Below, piece by piece: positions 12,160 through 43,500 of a stretch of 64,000 bases of DNA (within the stretch, counting starts at the first letter, position 1; the number at the start of each line of letters is the position of its first letter). Below the pieces are notes generated by a model. That model was not told the DNA's origin and made no database searches. It saw nothing but the letters and a program-made list of their open reading frames with translations. The stretch covers positions 2,528,505 through 2,592,504 of the forward strand of contig NC_049996.1 in the NCBI RefSeq assembly GCF_000003815.2, read 5' to 3'. Made by a program: the position numbers and the translations under genes. The stretch comes from Branchiostoma floridae. Lineage: Eukaryota; Chordata; Leptocardii; Amphioxiformes; Branchiostomatidae.

Positions 12160-12530
12160 GTCTTAGTACAATGCTAAACTTTCTTCCAACTCACATGTAT
12201 CACGGTTCAAATTTTCAACGACCATTGTCGCCTTCTTCAGGATCAATACTGATGACCAATCACTGCAAAACGCAACCTCGCGAGTTACAGGTAAACACGT
12301 GATCTTGCGGACACGTGACGTCAGCAATTGGTCATACGTACCGGGAAGTTTATAACGTCCACCGTCTCTGTTCAGTGATGGCTGGAGTGCCCTGATGTGT
12401 ATAGCCTGATCTATAGGGGTCGTTGAAAAGTTGATCCGTGTACTATACCTTTGTGTAATAAACTTTATCATTGTAATATAATGATTACTATCAACACAGA
12501 TGAGCTTCCATGATAAGTGATAGAGGTTCT
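12160..12530. mobile_element. MITE family A, fullest copy, abutting the stop codon
   Basis: Its left end (ACAATGCTAAACTTTCTTCC...TTCAAATTTTCAACGACC) and the reverse complement of its right end (TTACAATGATAAAGTTTATT...TCAACTTTTCAACGACC) are imperfect inverted repeats of about 70 bp. Partial copies lie at 780, 5480 and 8055. It begins about 5 bp after the gene 1 stop codon, so it forms the 3' UTR. Confidence 0.7.
12457..12462 (+). terminator. Likely poly(A) signal of gene 1 (AATAAA)
   Basis: This is the first AATAAA downstream of the stop codon at 12155. It lies inside the MITE family A copy, so the gene's polyadenylation signal may be supplied by the transposon. Confidence 0.5.
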
Positions 12531-12539
12531 TGTTTGAAA

Positions 12540-13680
12540 TATTCAATCAGTGCAATTGCACGTTTCTGTAGACTACACATGCACTGTAAGTTGTAACGTT
12601 TGAATATATTTGAATGTTGAAGATCACCTCATCTCAGTTGTTTCAGTGGTATCATCTATCGAAGTATACTTGTAATGTTGGTGCAGGGTAAGAAGTCAAT
12701 CCCTCCTTAGTTACTTAGTAGTAGATTTTCATAACAAAAAATCTATTATTGCCTTCGCCAAGAAGGTTATATCTTAAGTCTGAAATTAATTCGTTTTCAC
12801 TTGGAGTTTTCCAAGGGCAAGAGAGTAAGCAAAACTGACTAAGGAGCATCAGAAAGTAAAGTAAAATGACATAAAATTCCAATAGATATACTCTAGCATT
12901 TCAATACAACATGACTATGAGAACTGTTGTCATTAAAAACTCCGACAGACACGTGCACATGGCCCCAGGAAGCATTTTCAAGTATGTGAAATTACACTTT
13001 TTTTTAGAGAAGCATGATAGTATGAGTTGTCTTTGTGTTAACCTCTTTCATGTTGAAAACAGTCATCAATTAAAATAATCGCTTGTTTGTCAAGAGTTTC
13101 TTATAGTTTTTTTGCTTTGTCAAAGAGCAACCACTCGCTTGCTAGCCTCTAAAATTGTTATTAGGGAATGCACTGTGTCTCAATTAACGAGATCGCCACC
13201 ACGATTTTAGGAGAGTAAAATTCAAACGAACATGAAATTTGACAAACAGAAATCCTCCGACACCTTCTGAAACTAACATAAGTGGCAGATGCTCCGAGCA
13301 TCCATGCAATCGGTGTGTGACTTACTTTACCATTATGGAAAGAAATCCACGCTTGAAATCAATGCTAGCCTTGTAGGTAGCGACTCCTGTGTCAAGTGTG
13401 CACAAAGTGATTAAACATGCATTAAGTGTTAGTGCACTGAAAGAGACAGATCAAGCGAAAGATATTCTCAGGTGGATAGATGAATACCTCTTTAACCCTG
13501 GCCTCTACACTGAAACCGAATCAGCAGGAATCACGCAGAACCAGCCGGAATGAAGAACTTCAAAAATTTGTACCACATTCGGGCGGGAATTCCAAATTGG
13601 ACCTAATACCTAACACCACACAAGAGGTGGAATATGTGTCTTCTTCTCTGTAGAAGGACAAACACTTTCAACAACAACAT
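12540..13680. other. Intergenic, no gene seen
   Basis: This lies between the 3' ends of two convergent genes. It is AT-rich with no coding potential or structured element that I can recognise. Confidence 0.6.
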
Positions 13681-13682
13681 AT

Positions 13683-13688
13683 TTTATT
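13683..13688 (-). terminator. Candidate poly(A) signal of minus-strand DUSP gene
   Basis: TTTATT on the plus strand is AATAAA on the minus strand, about 950 nt beyond the stop codon at 14639. The intervening 13689-14638 would be 3' UTR. Other signals cannot be excluded. Confidence 0.3.
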
Positions 13689-14638
13689 ACACAAAACATT
13701 AACAGCTCAGTACTTTTGTAATGACATTTTGTAATGGTAGCCAGATTTGATCTAATGGACAATGGCAATACTTTGTATCCATTACATGCAAGAATGTCTC
13801 CAGGACCTGTCCCTCTATCGAGACATTAATAAGTTCGTTAGCACGCACAAAAATTTTACCCAGTCCATCCAAGAAATGTGAACTTCATGAAACTGATGAA
13901 AATGTATTTTAGAATGACAGACTTAACAATGAAATTGAACAAAATAGGCTCTCAAACAATGCTTGGGATGGAAAAAACAATAAAGTCGGAGAAAGCTCAT
14001 AAACTGACTGAATCTGATGAATTTATGACAAATTAATATGAAATGGTGAAGTGTCAAGATTTATGGTTATCAGGAACAGCAATTGTATACATCTTACTGG
14101 GGAGTTCACAACACTCTTATTATCTCATACATATAGTTATGAAAACTAAAAATTAAAATAAGTTCTTGCACATGGTACAGCCTAGTGACTATACAGGCAT
14201 GTATGTGGCAGTTTTGAAAATTTATACGTTAAGGGGTAATATTCTTTAAACATTCAGAAATATTACTTTTAAGACAAAATGTATTTAACAGTCTGCTGCA
14301 GGTGATATTAGCACAACTAGCACCTTAAAAACTGTACATCAATGTAAGAACTTTACCAAGGCAATTCAAGTATTGCAACAATACCAATTGTGGTGACGCC
14401 CTAAGAATTTAGATTCTACATGTACATGCTTTTACCAATGCTTTAGATATAACTGAGTGAACAAAAATGAAATGTATGAAACAAAACGCTACCTAAATGA
14501 TTTGTTTATAACATAATAATTATGCATGTTCAGATCACAGTATGAACCTAAAGGGTTACTAGTTCATATAGGACCACATCTGAGGATTTGGTGACTATTA
14601 GAAGACAGTGGTCAATAATGAAGATTCTTGTAGCAACT

Positions 14639-34538
<19,900 letters not shown>

Positions 34539-34541
34539 CTA

Positions 34542-35340
34542 GAAGAATGCATGCAATGACTAAGTTGAATAGGGGCTCTCAATATGATATAGAGGACACT
34601 ATAGTGACTCTTTTTTTAAAACTACAGAAGTTGAAACTTGTCTTGCATGGAACCAGCCAGTACAGGGTCTTCAACAATTCCTTCAGTAAAGCTGGGATCT
34701 TCTGCAAATCTGTGAAGGATTACATAAAAATCCTTACATAATTCCATATTAAATGTGTTGATCCTCTGCAAATCTGAATGGGATCCCATATAAATCCCTG
34801 GCTAATTCCATATTGAATGTGTTGATCCTCTGCAAATCTGAGTTTGATCCAAACCAATCTCTCAGTACATAAAGTGGCTGGTAGTGCATGGTAGCTGTAG
34901 ATGTAGATGGTAATGCTGACTAGCTGAGGCAAGTGATATGCTAGTACACTAGACTTCCGAGCAGGCTAAAATATAAGTTACACATTTGCCACATAGGGTG
35001 AATGCTTTAATTCAAGAACGTTGTTGGCCTGCATGCAAATGTGAATTTGTAAGTTGTATTAAGTCTCCAATTTTGAACTGTCTCTCCAGTTAATTGTTTA
35101 GCAGACCACTTTTTTTTCCATTTCCATTTTTGCAGTTAAATTTGTCTAATTCTATGTCACAAAGTTTAGAGTTTTACGATGCATGAGGTGAATTTTGTGT
35201 CTGTCCTGACAAGCCAGCAACTGTTCCCATCCAGGAATGGAGGGATGGGTCCTGGAGAAAGCCCTTCTAACTGGCCAATTTCTACTGTTTTTCAGCCCGC
35301 TTGGTAGTCTCGTGTATGGTTACATGTAGTACATGCTTAC
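34542..35340. other. Intron, no gene seen
   Basis: It holds two or three near-repeats of TCTGCAAATCTGA(A/G)...GGATCCCATATAAATCC (34695-34860), a short local duplication. The 202-residue plus-strand frame at 34133-34741 overlaps C14 in antisense and is not credible. Confidence 0.5.
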
Positions 35341-35485
35341 ATTCCGTAGATGTGATAACGAGACTGACGATTATAACACAGCCACAGACAGTCACCCCAA
35401 TGACGTATAACAGGTCCGTCACCTGGCCCAGGAGCCAGGCTATCCAGCCTACCAGCACATGGAAACAGTATCTTACAATTAGTCT
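35341..35485 (-). CDS. Possible membrane-segment exon
   Basis: A minus-strand block reads VLVGWIAWLLGQVTDLLY then VIGVTVCGCVIIVSLVITST, a strong transmembrane pattern with G/C-ending codons. It ends in phase 1 at donor GTAAGC. The acceptor is uncertain: TTAG at 35486 (phase 0) or TAAG at 35472 (phase 2). A phase-2 entry would fit an alternative donor (GTATGG, exon end 36263) of the upstream exon. The relation to the phosphatase is unproven. Confidence 0.35.
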
Positions 35486-36296
35486 CTAACAGACTTCTTA
35501 GGCTGCTAAAAAAATATACAGTGGAATCTACAGTGGTTCATCTGCCATGCTCAAGGCTATTAACACATAATTAGCAGGGTGTACCTGTCAATAATATTTC
35601 TTTACTGACAGGATGTTCCTATCATTACTACAGTAGTAGTATTTTTATTGGGGGCACTATTGGCCTTCTTAAATGCAGAAGTCATGCTTTTAAAACTTTC
35701 ACTGAAAAATAACAGAAAAAAAGTTGAGATATAAAAAAAATGTAACATAATTTCTTTTTGTTTTTGTTATGCCTACCAATTCACACTTAAGCGATCTTAT
35801 TTCTGATCTCAATATGAGTCATAAATATTTTTTCTTTCATTACAGTATATTCAATTTTTCGTACACTTTTGATACGATATACAACAACAGCTGTTAAATG
35901 TGTCAAGGACTCAAGCAATGAAACCCTATACAACAGTATGGGATAGCATTTCACTGTCCTGTCCATTTTTGTCATGATGATCTGTCATTCCAGATTTGCA
36001 TAACTTCCAGAGCTCTAAACGTAACATAAACCTAAAAACCGTTCAAAAGATGTCTACTGCTACTGCTTAAAACTTTTCTTAAAGATTAAACTGTGTCTCC
36101 TTAGCTTATTCAAACATTTAAGAAGTGTATGCGCTTAAAGTCTATTCATAGCACTTTACATATGCGAACAACACAGTAGATGGTGTGTCATATTGGAATG
36201 GCACGAATGCAGCCGTCAACCGATCTTGCGGCGGCAAACTGACCCTAATTCTAACACCATACCTTCTCGAAAACCCCTTCAAACTCTTAACATTAC

Positions 36297-36417
36297 CTCT
36301 GGGCAGTACAGAAGTTGGTCGGTTGAGAAGTTGGGTGGCGATTATGACAAGTCTTGCGAATAAAAGAAGCCCAAGGACAGCAAAGAGAGACTCCAACGCC
36401 CACAACACTTTCAACAT
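36297..36417 (-). CDS. Candidate signal-anchor first exon of the minus-strand gene
   Basis: The frame starts at ATG 36417 with MLKVLWALESLFAVLGLLLF ARLVIIATQLLNRPTSVLPR. One strong hydrophobic segment (about residues 8-31) is followed by a basic stretch, ending in phase 1 at CAGAG|GTAATG. The phase and position (5' of C14) suit C9, C13 and C14, and would make membrane-anchored phosphatase isoforms. A second donor 34 bp on (phase 2) exists. It could instead be the first exon of an unrelated small membrane protein. Confidence 0.45.
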
Positions 36418-36938
36418 CTGGACAAACTAACCCAGCCAAAACTGGTCCGAACCGGACTAAAAACTTGACTTTCGGCCAAAAATATCACGCTAGGACGAAA
36501 ACAACATCTCATATTTCCCTTGAACTCATTTGTTTTGGCAACACTGAGGTAAATAATGGAGAAAATGACAAATTTTAAGGTGAAAAGACGAGAAAAGTTC
36601 AGCTTACCCGCGTTCAGCACTTTGGAAACCTTATGTAGGTTAAAGGTCAACTGATGACGTAACACGGCATCCAACCAAAACAACTAAACGCATTTCTTTG
36701 AAATATTTTTTCGTGGATCAAATGTACACTTTATCGTTCATTTTGTCAAAAACCATAAGTAAAAAAATTGTTGCTTGATATTTTTTTCAATAACTTCGAA
36801 TAACTTCGGCGAATATTTAGGACTAGTACTTTTTTCTGCCATTGCGTGTGGCAGCGATTTAAATCACCTTGGCACCATAAAAATATTTGCGGGTCAGCTG
36901 GGGTGGCCGGCGGCTCTCCAAAACCTATATTTGCAGTC
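36418..36938. promoter_or_regulatory. Bidirectional promoter region of the two phosphatase genes
   Basis: 521 bp separate the candidate minus-strand start (36417) from the plus-strand start (36939). No TATA box is obvious at a suitable distance on either side. The plus-strand start codon follows TATATTTGCAG|TC, so an upstream 5' UTR exon and intron are also possible. Confidence 0.4.
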
Positions 36939-37588
36939 ATGATGACGACAAACATAGCCAATCCGGGCTACAGGCCTCAAACCATGGCCAGCTTCGACCG
37001 CTTCAGCCGCTACAACTACATCGGGAGTGCCTACGGGCGCCTGGGCGGCTCTACCGGCGCGTTAGACCGAAGCTACGGCACGGGCCCTCCCGGTACCACA
37101 ACAAGCGCCTTGAAGACGATCGGACTGAGTCCAACCAAGACGTCTACCAAGACCGTCACCTTCGCTCCGGGAACTCGAGGGAAAGACATGTCTTATACCG
37201 ACCGTTATTCTTCAAGTGAGCGGTTCTCTAGCTCAAGTGCTCCGCTCACAAGCTACAGATCCAACGTTGGAAATTTGCTGAGCTCAACGTCAACTTATCG
37301 AGACAGCTATGGGTATCGTAGCCACGATCGGGACTATGATTCCTCCAAATATTCCTCCAGAATTCCCTCTTCTAACACCACAACGAACTCTTCTCCAATG
37401 TCAAGTTCGTACGGAAGGTATTCAGGAGAGTATTCTTCCTCCAGCACGTCTGCGACGAAGTCAAAGTCAAGTTCGGGAGGTTATTGTACGGCGGATGATC
37501 TTTCAGAGTGTTTGAGGGGCGGAGTTGGGGCCTACATCACACATACGAGTTATAACGAAGTCTTTCCCAACATCTACATCGGCGACCA
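36939..37588 (+). CDS. Constant exon 1: low-complexity head and DUSP N-terminal module
   Basis: It starts MMTTNIANPGYRPQ and encodes 216 residues. The first ~170 are rich in Ser, Tyr, Thr, Gly and Arg (SYGYRSHDRDYDSSKYSSR, SSSYGRYSGEYSSSSTS) with many potential phosphorylation sites and no predicted fold. The end, GGYCTADDLSECLRGGVGAY then NEVFPNIYIGD(Q), is the equivalent of the whole C exon in the sister gene. Donor GTAAGT is strong. An in-frame extension upstream to 36846 has no ATG. A downstream Met at 36984 (MASFDRF) is an alternative start. Confidence 0.9.
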
Positions 37589-40500
37589 GTAAGTATAAAC
37601 CCTTCCTTTTTAGTAAAAAAGTTGAAATAGAAGATTTGCTGTTGTACTATAGTGGTGTTTGCAAATTTAGAATCATGCATTTTTACGTCACAATTTTTTG
37701 GCCTTTTTAATTGTCAGCATCACAATAGTACAACGTCATAAGCGTCAGATATGGTTGAAACTTTTCTGTTAGATTTCTGAACAAAGTTTTGTCCTTAAAA
37801 GTTCTGTTTTGTTTCTTTTTACACACCAAACAAATAGACACCATGTATGTTGAAGTTTTCCTACTAGTAGTACTACCAGTGAATCTTTGTTGAGTGTCAA
37901 GGTACAATGTTGACTTAAGTTTCAAAAGGGTGTTTTGGTTAGACTAATGAGTGTCACTTTTTCAATGGACACCTGATACAACCAAAACTTTCTACTATTA
38001 CCGGTCCTTGCACTTAGACTGACCAAAAAAAGGGTATGGTTTTAATACTAGAGACCAAAAGAAAGGCCTTTTGTCTTGTCTTTTCACTCATTTGATAACT
38101 TTTTTCTCAAGAGAGCATTTCTTAAACTATTGGAGGCAAAAAGATTTTTACAAAACATTCTATGTTTTGTTGCTGTTAAGGACAAAACTTTGTTGGTACT
38201 ATTTAAGCACAATTGGTAATATAATTATAGTGTAACCATATTCCTCAACGCAATGAAAAGCATTTCGCAGCATATATCACACTTCACGGCATTGCAAACT
38301 GCTCTTCAAACCTCTAATTGTAACTGTGAAAAGAACAAAAATTCGCCCTTAATTGTATCTTTCTGACATTTTGAGTTGTCATGCCAAACAATTACATGAT
38401 CACAATTTTGAATCCCAGAAAGAATTTTTTTCTTTTCATCCACGACAAAATCTATGCAACGGTATCTGACGGAATTTTCTCACAAATTTCCATCAATGAT
38501 GGCCGGAAATTCTTCTGTATCCGGCAGGAAAACAAGTTATTTCCTCCTCTTTCATGTGACCGACATGTTTACAAACGCTGAGCTACCTTCACCCTGGCTA
38601 CTACCAATGGTACTTTAATAACACACACATCATTGCACAAACCCTGAGTGTAGTGTTACAATATATGTATGTGTGCGTCATTCCACTGGGAGCCGTGACA
38701 ACTCTGTCCGGGTCCCTAAAAGGGACCGATGAATTATTAATTGTCCACTTCACAAGGAGAGTCCATTCTAGCATGTTAACATCAGTTAACCACAAATCAC
38801 CCTCTCGACCTACATGTAGTGGTTACATGTACACATACTACATGTATTTTGAATAGCTGGGGGAAAAGCCACTCCCATATATATAGGGCTTCAAACATTT
38901 GACTGTTTTTTCTGTGAAGAAAATAGAAAGGAGACGGTATTTACGGGGATAAAAAGGGTAAGGAGACCGACCCAGATTGAGGGCAAAGAATAACGCATTT
39001 TCAATAGTATAAATGCAATTGGACCTAAGGCTTGCTTCAGCTTCTGTTTTTAGCCAACCAAACTGGGTCAACTCATTTGTGAATTCCTAATTGTTAGTTT
39101 TGAGCACTCTCTTTCCAATAGAAGTAGTACAATTAACCACCAAAGATTAATTTTAACAGATACGCAGCTTCACAAATTTCATATGTGAAAAATATTTTCC
39201 TTTCACAATACTACATTTTCTTGTCTTCATTCTTGTTTACTTCAATTATTATGATGATAACACACCAATTGGGAAATCAAATTGCACAGAAAATACATTT
39301 TGGTCGCTAAGTGATTTCCATCTAGTGGGAAGGGGGAGTCTCAATACACCTAAGAAAAAAACGAAAGTCAAGAAATTGGTCTGCATGGCTTGCACGTAAT
39401 ACATATAACAGATTGTTGGACACACTTGGAAGCCTTGCAGTAGCCACAAGTGTCGCGTAGCACCGGTAGCGACATTTGCCAAAACGCTCGTTTTCACCCG
39501 GACAATGCTCGAGCCGGCGTCCTCAACAGGTGTCAGTGAATGGTTACCATGGCGATGAATGCTCGAGTCGAGAGAGTAATGCCTGTTAGCGAACAATCCT
39601 GATTATTGGTAATCTACCCGGCACTTAAACTCACCCGAGCGCGGTAACTGGGGCATGGTTGCTTGGATTGTACGCACCGAAAAAGGCATTTGTCAACAGT
39701 GGAGATAAGAAGGCTATACAAGTCCGCGTAACAGCTTTACACTGACGATCAAAAGGGATCTTAGCTGCAACGGTTTCCCGCTTAGCATAACAGTGACAGT
39801 TTAAAAAAAAAAATGGTTTGAAACACCTTTTAGTGGCCTTTTTTGGCAACTGGCCAATTGAAAGTTTTAAAATTGAGAGGTTACCTTAAGAGAGCGATAC
39901 AAACTTAGGACAATCTTTAAAGACATCAGTTTGTGTGTGTTTTAAGTGGCATGACACGCATTCTAATGGTAATTGAGTGACTTTTAGAAAAGCGTCAAAT
40001 GGCTTAAGTCTAGCAGAAAGGCACTTCACACAATGTTTCTAACTGGCTGGGGAAGTAAAAGGTGATGGAAAAGGGGGAATGGGCTCTTAAGCTTCCTCCC
40101 AATACCGTGCCCTTAAGACACAGTGGAAAACAACCTTCTGCCCTTAATTCAATGGCTTCAAAAGGCTATGGGACTACCTTGAACCTTTTTCCACAAGCAC
40201 CCAAATTCTTGCACTGATGCAAACAGAGATTAGTCTTTCTCCAGCTATCAGTTCATAGTAACTGTGCCTTTGGCATTAATCCAAATTTGGGTGACATCTG
40301 TTGTAATCTTGCATAATTGACTGGGTCAATGAGCCATACTATTAAGGCAATAACCAGTGACAAGCCCTAGGTGTTGGTAGCTTGCCAGGGTGATCTAGAG
40401 TGCATTGCTGTTAAAATGTGCTGATATGTTGAATATTAAAAGTCACATACACATACAGTCACATCAGGTACTAGACTAAGTATATATCATCCTGGGTACT

Positions 40501-43500
40501 TACAACATAAAAAAATAACCGCTGGTTCAATCACTTGCTAAACACATTTTTGAAAAAATCTCCAGATTCTCATGAAAAATCTCAAGATTGTCTGGAGAAG
40601 GTCTCAAGATTTACCACAACATCTTGAGATTTTTCATAAAAATCTTGAGGCTTTTTCATTTTCAACGAGGCACGAAGACCCAACTGGAGGTCACTACAAT
40701 TTTTTAACAAAATATCAGCTATCGTGTGTGTAAGTTTAAGCTGTAAAAGGCTACAAGTAAAAGTTCAAAGTTTTCTGCTGAGTCCAATAATAATCTGTTT
40801 ACTGTGGAATATTGGTGAAGAGATTGAGCCAGCAGTTACTATGGTTTACTCAGAACAATTTTTGAACAGGACAATGTCTTAAGCAATTTGTAGTAAATAC
40901 AATGTATGTATGTGCTCATTTTATTAATTCGTGCATTCATTAGTAATAGTACTTGTACTGTACACCATTTATTTTCAAACAATTGTATATCGTTAAATTG
41001 CACAATATGTTATTTGAAATGTCAGACAGGGACTCAGTCCATTTGTCACACCCTCAACACAGCATCATTCACATTACTAACAGCTTAGGCCATGTTGATG
41101 TGATTAACTATGGATGACATCCACTGGGAACCACAAAACTGATGCAAACATGAAAAAAAAAAACAGTTTGACCTGAAAAAAGTTGCTTCCATTACGAAAT
41201 TCAAGTGATAAGGAATGTTGAAGAAATGAGTTGGTATACACAGAGTATTGGTATATCAAATCAAATAATCTTCAATTTGTGCTTTTATATTTTTTTCTTA
41301 AGTTTTTGACCTTTGAAATGACTCTTTTGGGCATTCTATGACATTAGTAATAGTATTCATTTTCTGACATTTTTTTGCAGTCAGCATCTTACAGCTGCTT
41401 TGTACAATTTACACAAGGAGCTTCTTGATTTACAGTTAACTTTTTTTCTTTGGAAATATCCGAAAGTTGATGTGCGTGGATGTCACCCATATAATCAAAT
41501 TAACATGGCCTTAAGTTTTCCTAACCATTTGCTCGTGCTTGGCATGTTCTACCTTTGGCTACTGCAATGAAAATGACAACTTTGCCTGTGTCTAAATCGC
41601 TGCTTGTTGCATGTCACTGCAGAGTCTTTGCACGCGAGAAACACCGCCTGAAGGCTTTCGGCGTCACGCATGTTCTGAACGCATGTCACGGGCCGTGGTG
41701 CGGCACGGGGGCCGACCATTACCGCGACGTAGGCATACACTACAAGGGTATCCGTGCCATGGACCACGAGAATTTCAACCTCATGCCGTACTTCCAAGAA
41801 GCGGCAGATTATGTACACCATGCGTTACATGGCGGTAGGTGCTCACATACACACAAACACCTCCATATATCTTTCTCTACTCCACAGTAAGAGTTGAACG
41901 AATATCCTCCACTGCTGAAAATGGTTCATTCCTGAAGGAAAAAAAATCTGCCCAATTTTTTGGGGGTACGTCCGCGTATAGTGGTCCGGATTCAAGTCCA
42001 GCAGTTCAGGTTCAGGTCTGGACTTATAAGTCCGGACCTGAACCCATCATTGCATATTATGGGCATATTTTTTTAGGGGGAGGGGGGATGGTGCATCTAA
42101 AATTGCATGTTAGCATGAATTGAAATCCAATGTGAAAAATACATGAAAATAATATACAGCCAGTGTAAACACGAAATGTGTTTTGTCTTTTTCCAGTGCA
42201 AATTGCACTGTCTATGGAAGATTTTAGATGGCTTAGAACAAAATAAGGGAATATAAGTGACAGATAGCTTTTTGCAAGTCCGGACTTGGCTCCGGACTTT
42301 TAGGTTTTTTTTGGACTTGGACCTAAACATTTTTAGGTCCAATTCCAAGTCCGGGCTTTAGGTACGCACCACTATCCGCGTAGCTCAACTGGTAGGTTCT
42401 GAACAAACAAATACCCAACTTTCTTTTTTATAATGCAAAAGACATCGGATGAAAACTGACCATTAAAATTTTGTAGTTGAATGAGTAGAGAGCAATCAGA
42501 TGGCTCTTATCTAAAAGCTGCCATAATTTTTCTATCCACTCAATTCAAATTGCAAGTTTGAAACATTAAAATAAAGTATTCAATTTGGTATTAATGAATG
42601 TTACCGTAACAAGTCTGAAGCCTAAATTTTTTCACAAATGACTGATAAATGTCATAAAGCCATTTTCAGAAATGAAGGAAGAAAGGAGGAGAGAAAGAGG
42701 AACAGAGAGAGAGAAAGGGTGAAAGAGAGAGAGAGAGATTTGTACTAACTCACACAGAACTTTCTCTGCTAGGGATGCAGCAAAGGACAGAAGTAATATT
42801 GTTGCCATGGGCGTGACCCACGTTGTTAACGCCGCCCACGGACGGTGGAACCGGCGCAACGAGGAAATGTACGAGAGAATGGGGATCAGATTCCTGGGGG
42901 TCGCTGCTCAGGACTGCGAAAGTTTTGACATGTCTCCGTACTTTGATGATGCAGCGTTGTTCATGCACCACGCCATTAGTGAACGTAGAGGTAAATAGGG
43001 AAAATGAAATCTAAATAGCTAAGCAGCTAGCTGGCCATAAAAGCTTTAAATTTGCAAAAATGTAACATTCCTTCTCAATTTATTGTGTAATGGTGTTGCA
43101 GTAGCATTGAATGGTCAAGTAGCCAGGCTATAGCTGACACAATATCGAGAGGGCAAGGGTTTGATGCCAAAGCAGTAGTTAACGCAATCTCTGGTTGGCT
43201 GAGATTACCGGTTACATGACTTTCTCCTTAAGAGGCAGTATCTGTTGGGTCGGCTGGGTGGATCGCGGTTTTGTCAAGCTAGGTTTGATTTCTGGAATTT
43301 CCTGGCTAACTGTTGTGTCCATAGGAAAGCTACTTTACACAACTTTTACCTCACTCAACCTTGGAATAAAAGTTTAATATATATTGTATCGACCTTACTT
43401 TGGTGATTAGCGAGGTTAAAGGCAGTGAAAGGATTAGTATAAGGGATGGGTTGCCTTGCAATACAGTGCCCTTAATACATAGTGAATAACTGCCCACTAC

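Noticed and set aside
36185..36578. Overlapping plus-strand frames near the divergent promoter
   Set aside because: They are antisense to the hydrophobic minus-strand exon and show no domain.
41512..41528. CTTAAGTTTTCCTAACC upstream of P1 as a docking site for the plus-strand array
   Set aside because: No complementary elements were found next to P1-P11, so the resemblance to the minus-strand docking sequence is probably chance.
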